Shown here: one piece after another, positions 41,018-54,460 of the stretch
Position numbering within the stretch: the stretch's first letter is position 1
Layout of the letters: each line of letters begins with the position of its first letter
Assembly: GCF_016086655.4 (NCBI RefSeq)
Contig: NC_052142.2
Location: forward strand, 7,196,422-7,260,421
Length of the DNA stretch: 64,000 nucleotides
Origin: Lepeophtheirus salmonis
Taxonomy: Eukaryota > Arthropoda > Copepoda > Siphonostomatoida > Caligidae
Reading direction: 5' to 3'
Translations under genes and position numbers: made by a program
The notes under the pieces: generated by a model
What the model saw: only the letters and a program-made list of their open reading frames with translations
Told to the model about the DNA's origin: nothing
Database searches by the model: none

Positions 41018-41141
41018 AATGTTAATATGAAAAGAATAGTAATCAACTTTCTTCTTAATAAAGGTTTTCATCTGTTATTATACCAGTAAAGAACTAAAAG
41101 TATTTGCTGTTTTAAAGTTTAATGAATCAATACAGTCAAAA

Positions 41142-41226
41142 ATGTTATTATGTTTAATAGTTATTAGTGCGTTATCAAGTGCAAAAGGATGGTCATCTGA
41201 TATACGAATTGGTGCAATATTTACAG
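41142..41226 (+). CDS. Kainate-type ionotropic glutamate receptor, exon 1
   Basis: Twenty-eight codons plus one base, ending at ACAG|GTATGT. The start MLLCLIVISALSSAKG is a typical signal peptide (hydrophobic core, small residues before the cut). It is followed by SDIRIGAIFT, the first beta-strand of the amino-terminal domain of kainate receptors (IRIGxxF). The phase-1 donor joins in frame to the exon at 56148. An overlapping ATG at 41122 is out of frame and closes quickly, so 41142 is preferred. The protein would be a plasma-membrane glutamate-gated cation channel. Only the first part of the gene is in the window. Confidence 0.8.
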
Positions 41227-41737
41227 GTATGTTTTTATAATTTTTTATATTTTATGTAGGTGATTACTGATAATTATTAACAGTTGAAAATCTAAAAATA
41301 TTTCCTTTGAAAATAAAATAAAATATATCAATTTTTTCATAGATTTTACTGCATGAAAAATTTTATATTAATATTTTTATATCCTTGTCTAACTATTTAA
41401 AAATAGTAAATTTTAATAGATTCATCACTTACACCAGGTAATTTCTACATAAAAAAATTAATTGGTATTGCAGTTGAACTTGAGCTTCTAGAATCAAATA
41501 CTCTTTTGTCAATAAAACCCTAATTATTTAAACTTCACCTCTAGTGTAAAAAAAATTGAGATATTATTCATTTTAAATCAAAGCTCTTAAAAATATGGTG
41601 TTTATTTAAACTTTAAGTTCTATTTTCCCAGAATTGGATGAACGGATATAAAATATAAGTACCTATTTGAAATTAAGATTATTTTTTTTCAATTAATAGT
41701 TGTTTTTAACGTAGATTATTTGTTTTTTCTCACTTTA

Positions 41738-41870
41738 AGGTTGGCTCAAACCTATAATAAGGGTACAAAAACTCAAAGAATTCCAATCCAAATTGTTGAA
41801 AATCAGATTTGATACGAAAAAAACTATTTATAAATTCGTGGTTATCGCATCAAGTACTGCTAGAATTGAA
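41738..41870 (+). repeat. Interspersed repeat F, copy 2
   Basis: GGTTGGCTCAAACC, GATTTGATACGAAAAAAACT, ATTCGTGGTTATCGC and ATCAAGTACTGCTAGAA match 20265-20360 in order. It has an extra internal stretch relative to copy 1. Confidence 0.45.
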
Positions 41871-42061
41871 TAAGGAATTCAATAGATTTTTAAAAAAGCC
41901 AAATTTGGTCGACTGGTATAATCTAAATACTTATTATATATATAATCAATAAATTACCTTGTAAAGATGAACTAATCGTAAGATAAGGAACTACAGCATT
42001 TATTTATTACATTACAAACTAATGATATTTTAATAAGTAGCGTTTTATCGGAATAAAAAAC

Positions 42062-42262
42062 TAAAAAGACAGCTGTCCTATCAGTGTGGTCCTAATACAA
42101 TTTGCCAGTTCCAATATAGGTCTTATCAGTCTTTTATGGAAACTAAAAGATCTCAAATAACGTAGCCACTACTACCTACGTCATTTGAGTAGCTGAAGTT
42201 TTTATCATAATTAATAACCTCTTTCAAAGAGAAAAAATAACTGATGTTAAAAGTGTGTAACT
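42062..42262 (-). mobile_element. MITE family R2, copy 4
   Basis: The reverse complement reads CTCTTTGAAAGAGGTTATTA, CTCAAATGACGTAGGTAGTA, GTGGCTACGTTATTTGAGAT, CATAAAAGACTGATAAG and AGCTGTCTTTTTAG, as in copy 1. The central palindrome (CTCAAATGACGTAG against CTACGTTATTTGAG) is paired at 13 of 14 positions. Confidence 0.65.
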
Positions 42263-42479
42263 AGAACATATTATTATAAGTTTTAGCTATCATTAATTAT
42301 TTTCTTATATTCTTCTATCCTCGCTTGGAGCTTAGAAAAACCTGTTGTACAATTTCTACTTGTTAAAGCTGAAGCAGGACTTCTTGAGGCTCTTAAAAGC
42401 ATTAGTACTGTAATTAATTCGGCCTCCTCTTGTCGGTAAAGCACACTGCACCTCTTTTAGGGCGAGAAGATCTGCTTGT

Positions 42480-42610
42480 ACGCCAAGGTATCAAATGAAC
42501 GACAGGTGGCTTGCGGAGGATACCAAAGACCTGTTTCTCATAGACAAAACTAAGTAACTGGCATCTGCCAAGTCCAGTTTGTCTTCATCCAGGAGGGGCA
42601 AAGGGTGTGT
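42480..42610 (+). pseudogene. Mariner-like transposase fragment
   Basis: QMNDRWLAEDTKDLFLIDKT, then K, a stop, and LASAKSSLSSSRRGKG. The NDRWLA block is the same segment of the DDE domain found in the 25.8- and 45.3-kb relics. No other part of the domain is clear. Confidence 0.5.
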
Positions 42611-42889
42611 GAAGCCAGACATAAAGTTCAGATTGTAGAGCTTCTCAACTCATAAATCTGCGGCTTGAATAAGAAGCCCAACAAGTGTGCTCACCTTAAC
42701 GTGGGCTCCCAGAAACAACGTAACCAATCTTCCTCTCTTCTTTATTCCCCCGTTTCGGAAAATCAATATAGTCTTAAAATAAGTTCAGAACTAATTTATT
42801 TTCATAAAATGCATCCTGTACGATTTAAATCCAAACATATCTTTTCATTCCATTGTTAGATTAGGTTTACATCGGAGTCTTATTTGGAA

Positions 42890-45250
42890 ATTGTATTGAT
42901 TCTTGCATTTGGTATGTTATAAATTTTTATTTACTTTTTACTACTCGTATGTAGTTTTCTTTACTAATAACATAATTTATTTTAAAATGCTTATTTTTAT
43001 TTGTGTACAATCCAGTTATAAAATTGTCTAAATAGAAATCATGTTATGATCTGGGAAAAAAAGTCAAAAAGGATTAATGACTTAGTCAGAGGTGTGGAGT
43101 TGGATTCGAATATTTTTGATCTAAGATGTTTAACTCCAACTAGTCGGAGTCACTAAATTATAAATAACGGGGGACACGGAGCTTAAAATTGTTGTTGTAA
43201 GAGTCTTAATGAATAAAATGGATAGTTCTGTTAAAATCGTAACAAACCTTGGTTACATTTTCGTTGCTTGACAACTGCAAAAGTAATACGTATATAGGTG
43301 TAGGTATTATTATCTTTTCATTTATCAACTACTATCAAAGTTTCTAAATTCTCCTCATCATCTTGAGATGAATTTTTGGATCATTTTGACTGGCTTGTTG
43401 TATATAATATAATATATTTGTATTTATAAGTCCTCTGCACTTGTTTTTTCCTGTGAAAGATTAGATTAATTTTTATATTTATTATTGTAAATATTTTATA
43501 GAGTATATATATATATAGGTATATTTTTTTATTATTATTTGTGTTCAACGTTTCAATAATATGTTAAATTATAGAATTTGAGTGTCAAAAGCAGTGCAAT
43601 GTGAAATATATTGGGTGCCAAATCTATGCAATAACTATTCTAAGGGAGATCGGTATCCTGAAAAAGGGCTTCCATGATCCCCCCCTCTAGCGATCCGACA
43701 CTGATAGTTCATTTTCAAAAGTTATGAAAAATATAAAACAAAAACAGCATAAATTATACTATTTATGTTATATTCTAACGAGGTATTATTTGTCCCAGTA
43801 CAAAATCTTAATCTTAGTTCTGAAAAAATTACTAATTATGTTAATATCGTAAAAACCCTTGCCTTCGTTGCAGCATACTCAAAAATGTATCTGCTACATT
43901 ATCTAATGCCCACTGGAAGCCCAGAGCTAAGGTTGATAATGGTTTTAACCCGTCTTGAGAAAGGATGACAAAAAAGCTGAAAAGTATTTAAAATTGAATA
44001 TTTTCTCCCACAATTAAGTCAAAGGGATTGTGATGATGATCGTTGCAAGTCTTCTCCAATTTAATTAAAAAAATTGAAGCCAAAAAGTTATTTACAAGCA
44101 ATAAATTATTACAAATACTCACAAATGTGTAACAACTTCTTGAATATAAGACTAAGAACATGTAAAAAGCAATATTTACTATGTTCAATGAAATTTATTT
44201 GTTTGTGTTCCTTCCTGCTCTTTTCCCTCAGCTAAAGTACACCATTAAAAAACGGTTTGAATTCATTATAATAAGAAACAACAGTTATTTCATATAAATT
44301 ACTACAAAATGCCATATTTTAATAATTAATTACAAATCACTTAAAGTAAAGTTAGAGCTTAAATTATATGTGGAACTTCTGCAGGACAAAACTTCCCTGG
44401 GCTAGACTGCATACGGCGTAACTTCCGGTCACCTTGAAAAATGTTAGTCTATTAGTCTTCATAAAGTAAAAAATAACTTAACGTAATAGCACAAGAAAAG
44501 TGGGTAGGCATTGAAAGTATATAATTGAATATTAATAAATAAATGATCAATGGTCTGCCCATCTACTTCATTTTTTCCCCTTGTCTAATTTATATATTTG
44601 ATTTTAACGTTAACAACTGTTCAAGTCCGTTCGACACAACATCAAGGAAATGAACAATCAATTTCTCGTAAAAATGAATATTTATTCAAAGAACAAGTCA
44701 CATTGTAACATGGCTGCTATAGCTGCTATGATACTGTAATGATTTTATTTAGAAATAATTGTTTTTTATAAATAAACAATTGCCAATTTGTAACTCTTTA
44801 TATCTTAATTACCAAACTAGTTTTTTGAATAAACTAAGAGGAAGTATATTTTCCTTTCAGATGTTTTAATTAATTTTCATGAGTTGGCTATGTATTATTT
44901 AAAGTAGCTGACTTTACGTAATATGAACTAAAAAAGATATAACATAGGATTTTGATTGTTATATAAATTATTTCCATCGAAACTTTCGTTTAGAATTCGT
45001 GTCATATATACTAAGATAAAAAAAATAGTATACTTATTAGATATTTTAAAAATTTGCTTACTGTCTGATAGTCATCTATTAAATTTTTTGTATTCATTAC
45101 ACAACTATAATCTAAGACAAATTTCAAAATATCCAGCATAGTGCAGCAAAACGTATTTTCTCATTATAATGAAAAGGTTTAGTAATGAATTTTTGATATT
45201 CTGTTTCCACCGTGCTTTTTACATAAGCAAATCATACTAATCCTTTAGTC
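42890..45250. other. Non-coding stretch inside the receptor intron
   Basis: A degenerate GAGTCGGAGT-type patch near 43090-43150 and a TA run near 43502. No recognisable protein. Confidence 0.5.
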
Positions 45251-45261
45251 ATTTCATCATC

Positions 45262-46010
45262 ATGGACGAGCAACAAGCAAAAAGGCAGCGCACCTCAGAT
45301 CTCCTTTATGTTGGAGTTGATGTGATGAAGATTACAGACATTGTTATGTGTTCTAGGATGTCAAGAAGTGGAGGGCATAATTTAAAAAGGGATACGATGA
45401 ATCGTCTCGCCAACGAATTTTCTGTAACTCCTAGTACTTTCAGGAAGCCTATAAAGCACAACTTGGGATTAGTTTCTTTCCCCCCACTGACAGGGGGGCA
45501 TGAAAGCCAGGAGGCTTGAGAGGTGCAAGAAAATCCTCACATGGATTATACAACTGCCGGAACGACTGCTGGCTTGCGAAAACAAAAGAAGAGGCCCAAG
45601 GGGTTTACCACTCTAAATATCTAACCCAAATAATGGTCCTCGGCGTTGTGGCCTCTGATGGAAAGAAGATGCCTCCGCTCTTCTTCAAGGCTGGACAGAA
45701 AATCGGCCAGGAGGCCTACTATAAGGTGTGAGTACACCATATTGCCATGGAGGGTAACTACGCGTGGAGTCAGGACGGTGTCCCCTCTCACACGTCAGCC
45801 AAGTACCAAAAATTCTGCACACATAACATGGCTCGATTCTGGTCCAAAAAGATATGGCCCCCTCCTCACCCAATTTGAAACTACTATCCTTTTTTATATG
45901 GGGCACTTTGGAGAGGGAAACTAATAGGACCTCACACCCAAATGTGGACTCACTGAAGTCCTCCATAATGGCTGCTTTGAACAACTTGTCTGATAAGTTT
46001 GTCATCTACT
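45262..46010 (+). pseudogene. Degenerate mariner/Tc1-family transposase (DD37D-like)
   Basis: An 85-codon N-terminal frame (MDEQQAKRQR) with an HTH-like region leads, across a stop and frame changes, to YNCRNDCWLAKTKEEAQGVY, LTQIMVLGVVASDGKKMPPL, FFKAGQKIGQEAYYKV and WSQDGVPSHTSAKYQKF, which holds the second catalytic Asp. FWSKKIWPPSSPNLN follows. The first-Asp region (DEK) is deleted and the last Asp motif is lost. The spacing from the second Asp to the expected third position is 37 residues. Related to the 25.8-kb fossil, but not the same subfamily by eye. It sits within the receptor intron. Confidence 0.75.
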
Positions 46011-46426
46011 CATGAGTGGCCTTCGGGTGACATTAAGGTGGCCATATTGAGTGAAAAAAGTTTTGGTAAAACTGTGTCTACATTATTTTTTTGCTTATTA
46101 TTAAAAATATGAAATTATTGATGTCTTTCTAAATCCATCTCTGGAGTCCACGTTTTGTTGTATGTCAATCTAAAAAAATTAAATCGCGTTATCATTTAGA
46201 AAACTTACTTGAATCAAATCTTGAACTGGTTATCACAATTCTAAATAACATTTAAATAAAGAAGATAATTTTCAAAGCAAAATAAATTTTATACTGAACA
46301 GTGGATCAATATATCAAAACCAAAACAGAGGAGAAGGTAGTCAATGAAGTTTTTAGTAAGTTTATGCTATGGGAAAACTGAAGTCCTCATGTATATAGAA
46401 GGATTGTATATGATAGCTTTTTTTGT

Positions 46427-46690
46427 ATGCCAAGCTTTTCATACTTGAGAAAATTGTCTGGAGTTTTAAATTTAAATACGGGGATATCCTCTTCCATAAG
46501 CACATGTCTCAAGTCCTGGTTCAAGTCACTTCATTCAGAACATCGAAAAGTAACAATAATTTTTGATGAAGTATGTTCTTCTAGACGCATTGTGTTTATT
46601 GGTAGAAATTTTTATGGAGCAGAAACTGATGGCACTCCTACAAGGACGATCATAATTATAAAGACTACTTTGTCTTTATTGCATTAAAAT
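46427..46690 (+). pseudogene. P-element/THAP9-like transposase fragment
   Basis: An 86-codon frame: MPSFSYLRKLSGVLNLNTG, CLKSWFKSLHSEHRKVTIIF, DEVCSSRRIVFIGRNFYGAE. It resembles the start of the RNase H-like domain of P-element-type transposases (P-S-x-x-x-L-R/K, then LxFDEV followed by a beta-strand). The Asp in FDEV would be the first catalytic residue. There is no THAP zinc finger upstream. A different portion of a similar protein lies at 62.6-63.6 kb on the other strand. Confidence 0.5.
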
Positions 46691-46699
46691 TTTCCAATT

Positions 46700-48500
46700 T
46701 CAGAGGAAAAAAATTAATCATTGAAGCCAACAGCATCATACATATGGTAAGAGAAAGGTCATTATTGCATGGTCCAATTGTTAAATTACATTCATAATCT
46801 TAAATTTTTATCGATTTTATTTCAATAAAGTATTAGTTTTAAGATACTTGAGTTTTATGAAATCATTAGATAACAGTAGATTCTAAGAAAGTTTTGAGCT
46901 ACATTTAATCCTAAAAGTTGTTTGCTTAAAACAATCCTTGTAAATAGTCGCTATTTGAATTTATGTCTCTTTATCACTTAATGCACTCACTATATGTTAA
47001 GAGTGGAATTAAACTTAAATAATGTTAAAAATTAATTATTAATGTTTACTAGATGTAATTATGTTCCACTTTATTACAATGACTTGTTCTTTAATTCCGG
47101 AAGTGAAGAAGTAACACGATCTTTTGTTATATTCAATTCCCAACATTCGCTAAGGAGTATTTAGCTAGTATCTTCTAATTGATGAAGAAGGCTGATGATA
47201 ATTGATAGTCACCCTAACCAAATGACAGCCAATACAAATTAATAATTACAATACATATAGATTGCCTATATTTGGTCTTGATAGAATTAATGATGACATA
47301 ATTTAACACAGAATAAGGTTTATATTTGATTTCCTAATATATTTGAGTGAAATTAGACAGTCTTCTTTGTTCCTCGCTGCAGTCCACTATGGAAAAGTGA
47401 TCCACTTGATAAACTGAGACTTAGCTTCATATGCTTTACTAGGACGTAGATGATCCTGAATGGGGTTGAATGTCTTTAATAGAATGAAAACTTTGTCAAA
47501 TTGTAGAATCAAGAATGTAGATTATTGAAACAGACCCAGAGGAAAGGGCCTCTGGATCCTAATTCTTTAAAATATAGGAACATTGATAAATATATATATT
47601 TTTTTATGATAGCCCAGCCCAAAAGACGAACGTCCTTAGCTTTAATAGCGGAAATAAGGATTCCTTATGTCCCAAAACTCGGAGTAGATGATGAGGATGG
47701 ATGAAATAGATGACTGAATATCAAGGTATATTTCTTGAAAACCTTCAAATATAGATGGAACCGCATCATTCTTCAAGATACGGGGAGAGAGAATCTGTTC
47801 ATTCCCATTTATAGTCTTCTTGTCTAAAATGTTTGTTACGTAATCGTACATATTTAATCAGTTCCTAATCTTTCCTATAAGTATAATTATAGAAACTTTT
47901 AGTATTGATAAATTGGTTCAATTGAAAAAATATAATAGAAAGAGAATGGAGTAAATGGTAATCGCTAAGAAATCTTAAAATTTAATGATATCTTGTTATA
48001 GCCTTGATTCAACACTGAAGGAGCGTTTTATTTTTCATAGGTAGGCTTTGACAAAAAAATGTTGTCTTGTTTGAATTGACGGAGTAACCTAATTTTGCAC
48101 TTTGGAGATCAACATGTAGAATTAAGATTTAAATATACAATTTTAATTCCTTTCAGAGCCAATTATTTTTATCAATTTTTAGCCAGGCGATAGTAATATT
48201 TTTCCATACATAACAGTAGTCAGCAAATATCAGTAGTAAGTCCCCTTTTTTTTATATCCCAGACTAATATACAGATATGAATATTATATGTCCTCAAAAG
48301 CGGGAGTGGGTTTTTGCAGTTGATAATCCTTATAATACTAGAAGCTGTCATCATTATTTTTCATCCTTGAGGAGAAAACATATCAAAATTTATGATGATT
48401 AATCATATATAAATAATTAAAATGTAACTATGAACTACATATTGATTATTTTCATAAGTTTTAGAAACGTGTAATGTTGCTTCGTGATGAAGTTTGAGAT
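46700..48500. other. Non-coding stretch inside the receptor intron
   Basis: No recognisable protein or repeat. Confidence 0.5.
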
Positions 48501-48511
48501 AGAGTATTGAC

Positions 48512-48950
48512 TTGAAATTTGATTTTGTAAGTACGATAATTCATTACGTTTCTTGTGTTGTGTTGGATGGTCCTTTAGATGGTTATTTTTTGGGTCGTTC
48601 TTATCTCATTAATTTGGAAAATATAACCACAGCCGACAATAAAACTATTACAAGTGTTGCCGTAAAAAATATCAGCAACGGTCTTGGCTCAGATTGAAGG
48701 TTTTCATTACCGACAGAGCTTTATATTGAATTACAGAAGCCGAAAAGCTTAAAAAACATTTTCCACTGATGTTGCATGTCACTTGTCTAGCTCATGGTCT
48801 TAACAAAATAGCAACGCTCTGTTCTGTTTATTTCGAAAATACAAACACTCTCATCTCTGAACTGAAGAAATATTTTTTAATTCAGGTGATAGAAAACGTA
48901 AATTTACTGCTTTATGCCAAGTTCTCCTCCCACCAGCAATGACATAGTAC
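48512..48950 (+). pseudogene. hAT transposase fragment (CGBP1-like group)
   Basis: The first frame reads CVVLDGPLDGYFLGRSYLIN, then NITTADNKTITSVAV. After a frame change it reads KVFITDRALY, a stop, ITEAEKLKKHFPLMLHVTCL, AHGLNKIATLCSVYFENTNT and LISELKKYF. This matches the middle of hAT transposases, with the TDxA second Asp and the CxAH motif (here TCLAHGLN). Neither the BED finger nor the C-terminal region is adjacent. It is a clear relic, and its group resembles the pieces at 58-61 kb. Confidence 0.7.
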
Positions 48951-48959
48951 TAATATTGG

Positions 48960-51900
48960 ACTTGTAAGTACATTTAAAAGTGCCTTTGAATAAACACAAT
49001 TGTTTTTTTGTTTTTTTTAAATATATGTATTAGTGGTATTATATGATAACCTTTTTTATTTATTTTAACATGCATAAAGGAAGATTACAAACTATAAATT
49101 AACATAAGATCTATTTTTAACTATTACAGTAAACAATTTCATTTATGTTTATATGAAACTCGAGTAAATATGTGACATTAATAAAAATTTAAATAACATT
49201 TTTATAATTTTGTTTGTCTCAACTATAACACAATGGAAATTATTTATGATGCACTTCATGATAATGAATCCGATTCTTGGCAATAACAATTTTGCAATGA
49301 AGAAGAACTAAATTATTAATGGTATCAACGCAAATTATGTAACAAAAACATGTCGATGACTTAGGATTCGATAGGTAAACTGTCAACAGCAGTTTATTAT
49401 GCATAAGATCAACTGTCTCCATACCTTTGTTTAGAGCATTACCATTATCCATGAATTACTAGATATATAGATGAGTGGAAATTATATATGCCAACGAAAT
49501 CTCAGAAGCTCACCCTTTTATATAAATAATAACGAGGGAAAAATATGTAAACTCTTTAGTGGTCCTTCATAAATACATTGAATGATGGCATAGATAAATA
49601 GTTGTATTTGAATTTTTAAACAGGGAGTGAGCTACAAGTCTTACATTGGAATATTTTGGATTTAAAAAAATAATGTAAATATTTTTAAACAATATAAATA
49701 TGAATGACTATAATTATCCGTATAAATCTTCTAAATTCATTTTATACTAAATTTTATAACGGTATTCTTATCTAAAAAAAAATAAAAAATAGATGTCACT
49801 TACATGAATATTTCTATCTTGTAAAGTTGAAAAAGTTACTTATAAATGTATTAAAGAGCATAAGAAGCTTCTTGTCATCAATTTCCTAGCAAAAATGGAG
49901 AACTTTGAAAGTAGAAATTTATGTATTGTTTTATATAATAATATCAAAAATTAAATTATTAAAAAAAACCACTTTATTATACAATAACTATCAAACACCA
50001 TTAACAAGAAATTTTAACAATATATTTCAGTTTTTAAAAATTGTATAAACATATCGTAGATATGTTTATATATGTTGACATTTTAGTATGTAAATTAGGA
50101 GAACTCGTTTACTAATTATCCTGAAATGTATACACCAACATAGATTATTATATCCTTTCTTGATAAAATTTAAGGTCAGAAAGACCCATCCGAATTAATG
50201 AGGGATCAGATTGGTATTTTTCATCTTTCTCTCATTAAAGTCCTGCATAAGGAGAGTAATATCCTCCACCACTATAACTTAGGAAATACACTTGCTGTTT
50301 CGCAGTAAAATTTGACATCTTGAATCCTATATGACGACAATGAAGTAGATACTTATCCACCTCGTGATTTGAGGAAGCAATAAGGACTCCCAAACACTCG
50401 CTGCTCTTCAGGAACTGATTCCTGCATTATTAAAAGTCCGAAGTATCACAACAGTAATAAACAACATCCTTTGTCTAATACAATTTTAATATCAAATATA
50501 ATAATTTTTGGATATAGCCACATACAATTAATTCAAGATACATTTGATTTATTATTCACTCTTCTATTTGCTCAAGGTTCACTATTTTCTTGCACATTAA
50601 CTGAGGGCTGTATCTTATCTGAATAAATTTGTGAGTGTTTAGTATCCTTGCTCAGTTGGGCTCTAAATATTTTCTTCCTCCTTGATCTCTCTCCATGTTG
50701 GTCCTTATGGATTGCTTATAGTGGGAGGACTTAAAATATAATTTTCATAAGGGGAGGCATTGGAGAGATTAATCGAACGTACCTTGAGTTAAAGATGGTA
50801 TAAAAATGAGCCCTTATTCTTGTGACTCATGAGGATACCAATTTCTTTATGTAATTGAGGTGAGAAACACTACATAAGACTAGATAATCTCATCCATCAT
50901 GGTGGTTATTTAAGAGTGGAAGAATGAAAACGTAGTAAGAAGTTAGATATATTAATACAAGGAAGACAAAACTATAACAACAAAGGATCAATATGGGGTG
51001 AGTCGTGAGGAGTGTGAGATAGAAGATTTTTTATCCAGAACGAAGGATAATTGATGGGAACTAGTTCAAATTTATTGACTTCTATATTTCATGTCCCTCA
51101 AATTGAAGTTGAAAAGAAAGAGGAAAAGGAAAACTCTGCAAGCGTGTAATGTTACTTTTTTTGTAACCATCCTTTGAGCTAATCGTGGACGTTTTTATTT
51201 ATGGTACGGTAATATAGGGACTTTAGATCATAGAAAGACAGAAAAAAACCATTAAATTTGGTTTCGAAGTTAATTGACTAGCCTGTCTCTTGATGTGCAG
51301 ATCTATGTGATCAACACCAACAAAATCGAGAACATTGTTAACATGGAAATGTTATTAGTATTTTAAAAAATGGGGTGACAACAAGATTAAGAATTATTAA
51401 TGATGTCTCAATCACATGGACTACATATTCAAGTAAAAAAAGTTGGGAAACCCTTTTACAACAAAATTTAGATGATATACTAAACAAATTTGATGCACCA
51501 TTAGGAAAAAAAAGAAGAAGAAGGGAGTTCATAAACCTTATAACCTTCCTTCTTTTGGTACTATGAAGGAAGGGATAACATTATTTATGTAAATTGGCTT
51601 TTCAAGATATGGAAGATCAAAAGATGAAACGCAAAATTAATGGACAACTTTTTCCTTTCTTTTGCTTATGTTAAAAATTTACAATTCAGAGACTATTTAT
51701 TCTCATTACTTGAAAAATGAGGTCACACATAAAGAACATCAGTGGCCTGGAAATTTTAATTAGAATCTACTTAAGGATTATGGTATTTTTGGAAGATTTG
51801 TATCTCAATATGATCTCAAAGCCATTCGCTTCCCAAGTCATTGGAATAGAGAAGTCTTATATAATAAGTATAAAATACAATTATGTTAGGATAGGAGTAC

Positions 51901-52390
51901 GATAACTATTACATTAGACTAACTTTTATATTTTGAACTGTCATTAAAGGACTGTATGTTCCGAATTGGGTATAATGGATCGGTGCTACGATATTTGCCA
52001 TTTTTTATCTTTATTCTTAAGAATTAGTAACGTAGTTGAGAAAATTTCTACAAATTAATCATTTGGATGATTGGTCATTGAATATCAATGATAATTTTTA
52101 AGGAGCACTAGCAAAAAACTTGTCTTAACTGAACGCAGAAATTGGAATACGACTATTGAATACCCAAAAAAATCTTCAAAAATTAAAAATATCATTTAAA
52201 TTACATAAATTCCAACTCCGCCACAACGGGTATTATGTACTTAATATGAAAACTTGCATCATATAATTTAAGTAGATAGTTTGGGTGTTAGGAATATGAT
52301 GTTATCCATTCCTGACGTATAAGATCTTTGTTATATGGAAATTTGTACGCAGAATTAAAATGTGTACTAATGAATGAGGCCGTTGTCAAG
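48960..52390. other. Non-coding stretch inside the receptor intron
   Basis: Nothing recognisable. A-rich and AT-rich sequence without long frames. Confidence 0.5.
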
Positions 52391-52397
52391 GTTAATA

Positions 52398-52680
52398 GAA
52401 ATACAAAGTTAGACCATCATGTAATCAGGCGCGTTAGAATTTTCTATTTGATTTGTTGTACAGACTGCTTGAAAAGGCAAACTTTGACAAAACACGCAAC
52501 CAATAACATTCTATGACATCCCTATTTTTGAATTTTCAATTTGATGTATCGCACTGACTGTTGGCAAAACACGCAACCAGTTATATTATATGACGTCACT
52601 ATTAAAAACTATGACGTCACTATTAAAAAGCGGGGTCGCCGAGGATATCATTAGTAAAGCATACATAGTACAATCGGTAT
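52398..52680 (+). mobile_element. MITE family R1, copy 3
   Basis: The left end GAAATACAAAGTTAGACCAT follows TA, as in copy 1. Both internal units are present in shortened form. TGACGTCA occurs twice (52591-52598 and 52612-52619) through a 21-bp local duplication. The right end is decayed. Confidence 0.7.
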
Positions 52681-52689
52681 AGGAAACCA

Positions 52690-54455
52690 AATATTAAGAT
52701 ATATATTTGATAATATACTTGTATCACTATTTTGAATCTGATTAATTATATATACTCTTCATATTCCATAAATAATTACAAATTGTAATTCGTAAATATA
52801 ATTAAAGGAAAAGTAAAGACACATTAGATCCATTACCGAGAGCTGTATTTAGGCCCACCTTTTCAGTGTTCATGTAAATTCCAAGTACTCGTGCTCCGGA
52901 TCCATGGAAAAATAAGTGATGTCCGGATTAATTTCAGTATTCACTTTCGTCTTTATGACGAAATCTTAACTCTCACAGAATATTCCAAAGATTAATGTTA
53001 TAATTAATAGTTACCATTAATTACTTCATAACTTATATTTTGAAACTCAATGATGTTATCATCATTGCTTCCAACTGAATTTATGGGTACGAACCGAACT
53101 TAATGATATTAAATCGTCAAAGCACCGTACTGAACAAATGACTTGATAGTCAATTTGTTATGTCTCTTTTTCTATTCTGCCCTTCATTCGTTCTTCAGAG
53201 GAAAGAGGGCTAGTTCTAGACAAAGAACTTGGAGTGATGTCATGAAGGAAAGGTTATGTTAAAAAAAACGATCTGAAGGAAAGGATGACTATAGTATTTG
53301 GAAGTTCATCACTGCGTCACCTTTTACACAAAAATACCCTATGTATTTGGTTGTCAGCTGTCGATTCCCTTGTCTCACATGATATGTCAGGGCTATTTCA
53401 TTTTTTTCCTTTTTCATAAATAAACGATCTAATAAGAAATATTTACTGATGAAAATCGTGTTTTTTAGGACATGAAAAAAAAAAAAAAAAAAAAGAGATT
53501 CTGAAAATCAACATGGTTGGTGGAAAGAAAAGAAATAGTAACTAAAACAATTTTATTAGAAAAAGGTTCGCCAGCAAAAAATTACAAGGCAAACACAAAA
53601 TTAATATTTCTGATGAAATCATAACGAAACTTTCTTAGTTCAATGTAATACAGAAAAAGTAAAAAAATGCGGTTTAAAAGTTGTCGAAGAAGAAATTGAT
53701 GGACATTAAATGCATTTAACCACATCAAACCTAATAATGTTGAACTTATCAAAATTGAAAATATCAATTAATACATAACTTTTAATTAAATATTACTATT
53801 ACATCTTTAATTTATTTAGGAGCATTAATATATTTTGCTTTATTTTTATTTATAAATGATATTATGTTACTTTACGCACTGTAATTAGATACAATAGAAT
53901 TATATGTTTTTTGCTGTATCTATTGATAAAACTAAAAAAACAAACTATTACTGGCCTCTATTAAAACTGTTCAAGTAATATAAAAGTATTTGATTTCCCT
54001 AGTATTGTTTAAATATTTGCTAAAATATATAATTATGTATGTCACTAGAGATAGTCAAAATCAAAAGGCTCATGTTGAACTCCCCATTAATTTGTAATTC
54101 CACGACACGGGACGAAATAATCTCTGAATCAATTCCAAAACCCATGGTAGATTTCTATAAAGAAGATGCAGTTACAACTAATTGAGGTTTAACTAATATA
54201 TTGTTCTTCTTTTATAACTTTTCTTTCGGCTTTCTTTCGCCATAGTTCAAAATTTATTCGCTAATCAAATGAAAGGACATAGTAAAAATGAGTAAATCTC
54301 CTGATAGGGCAAAGAAACCTTCTTTTCCCCATTACATATTAACCATTTTGGCTTTAAAATCTCCATCTCATACTTAAAGACTACACGGAAAATTATACGA
54401 GCAGTCCGTGCATTTTTCGTAAAAATAAAAAGATTAATTAATATAATAATATTGT
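52690..54455. other. Non-coding stretch inside the receptor intron
   Basis: A long A-run near 53475. No recognisable protein. Confidence 0.5.
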
Positions 54456-54460
54456 GATAA

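Noticed and set aside
45685..46005. 106-codon minus-strand frame
   Set aside because: Antisense shadow of the mariner relic at 45.3-46.0 kb.
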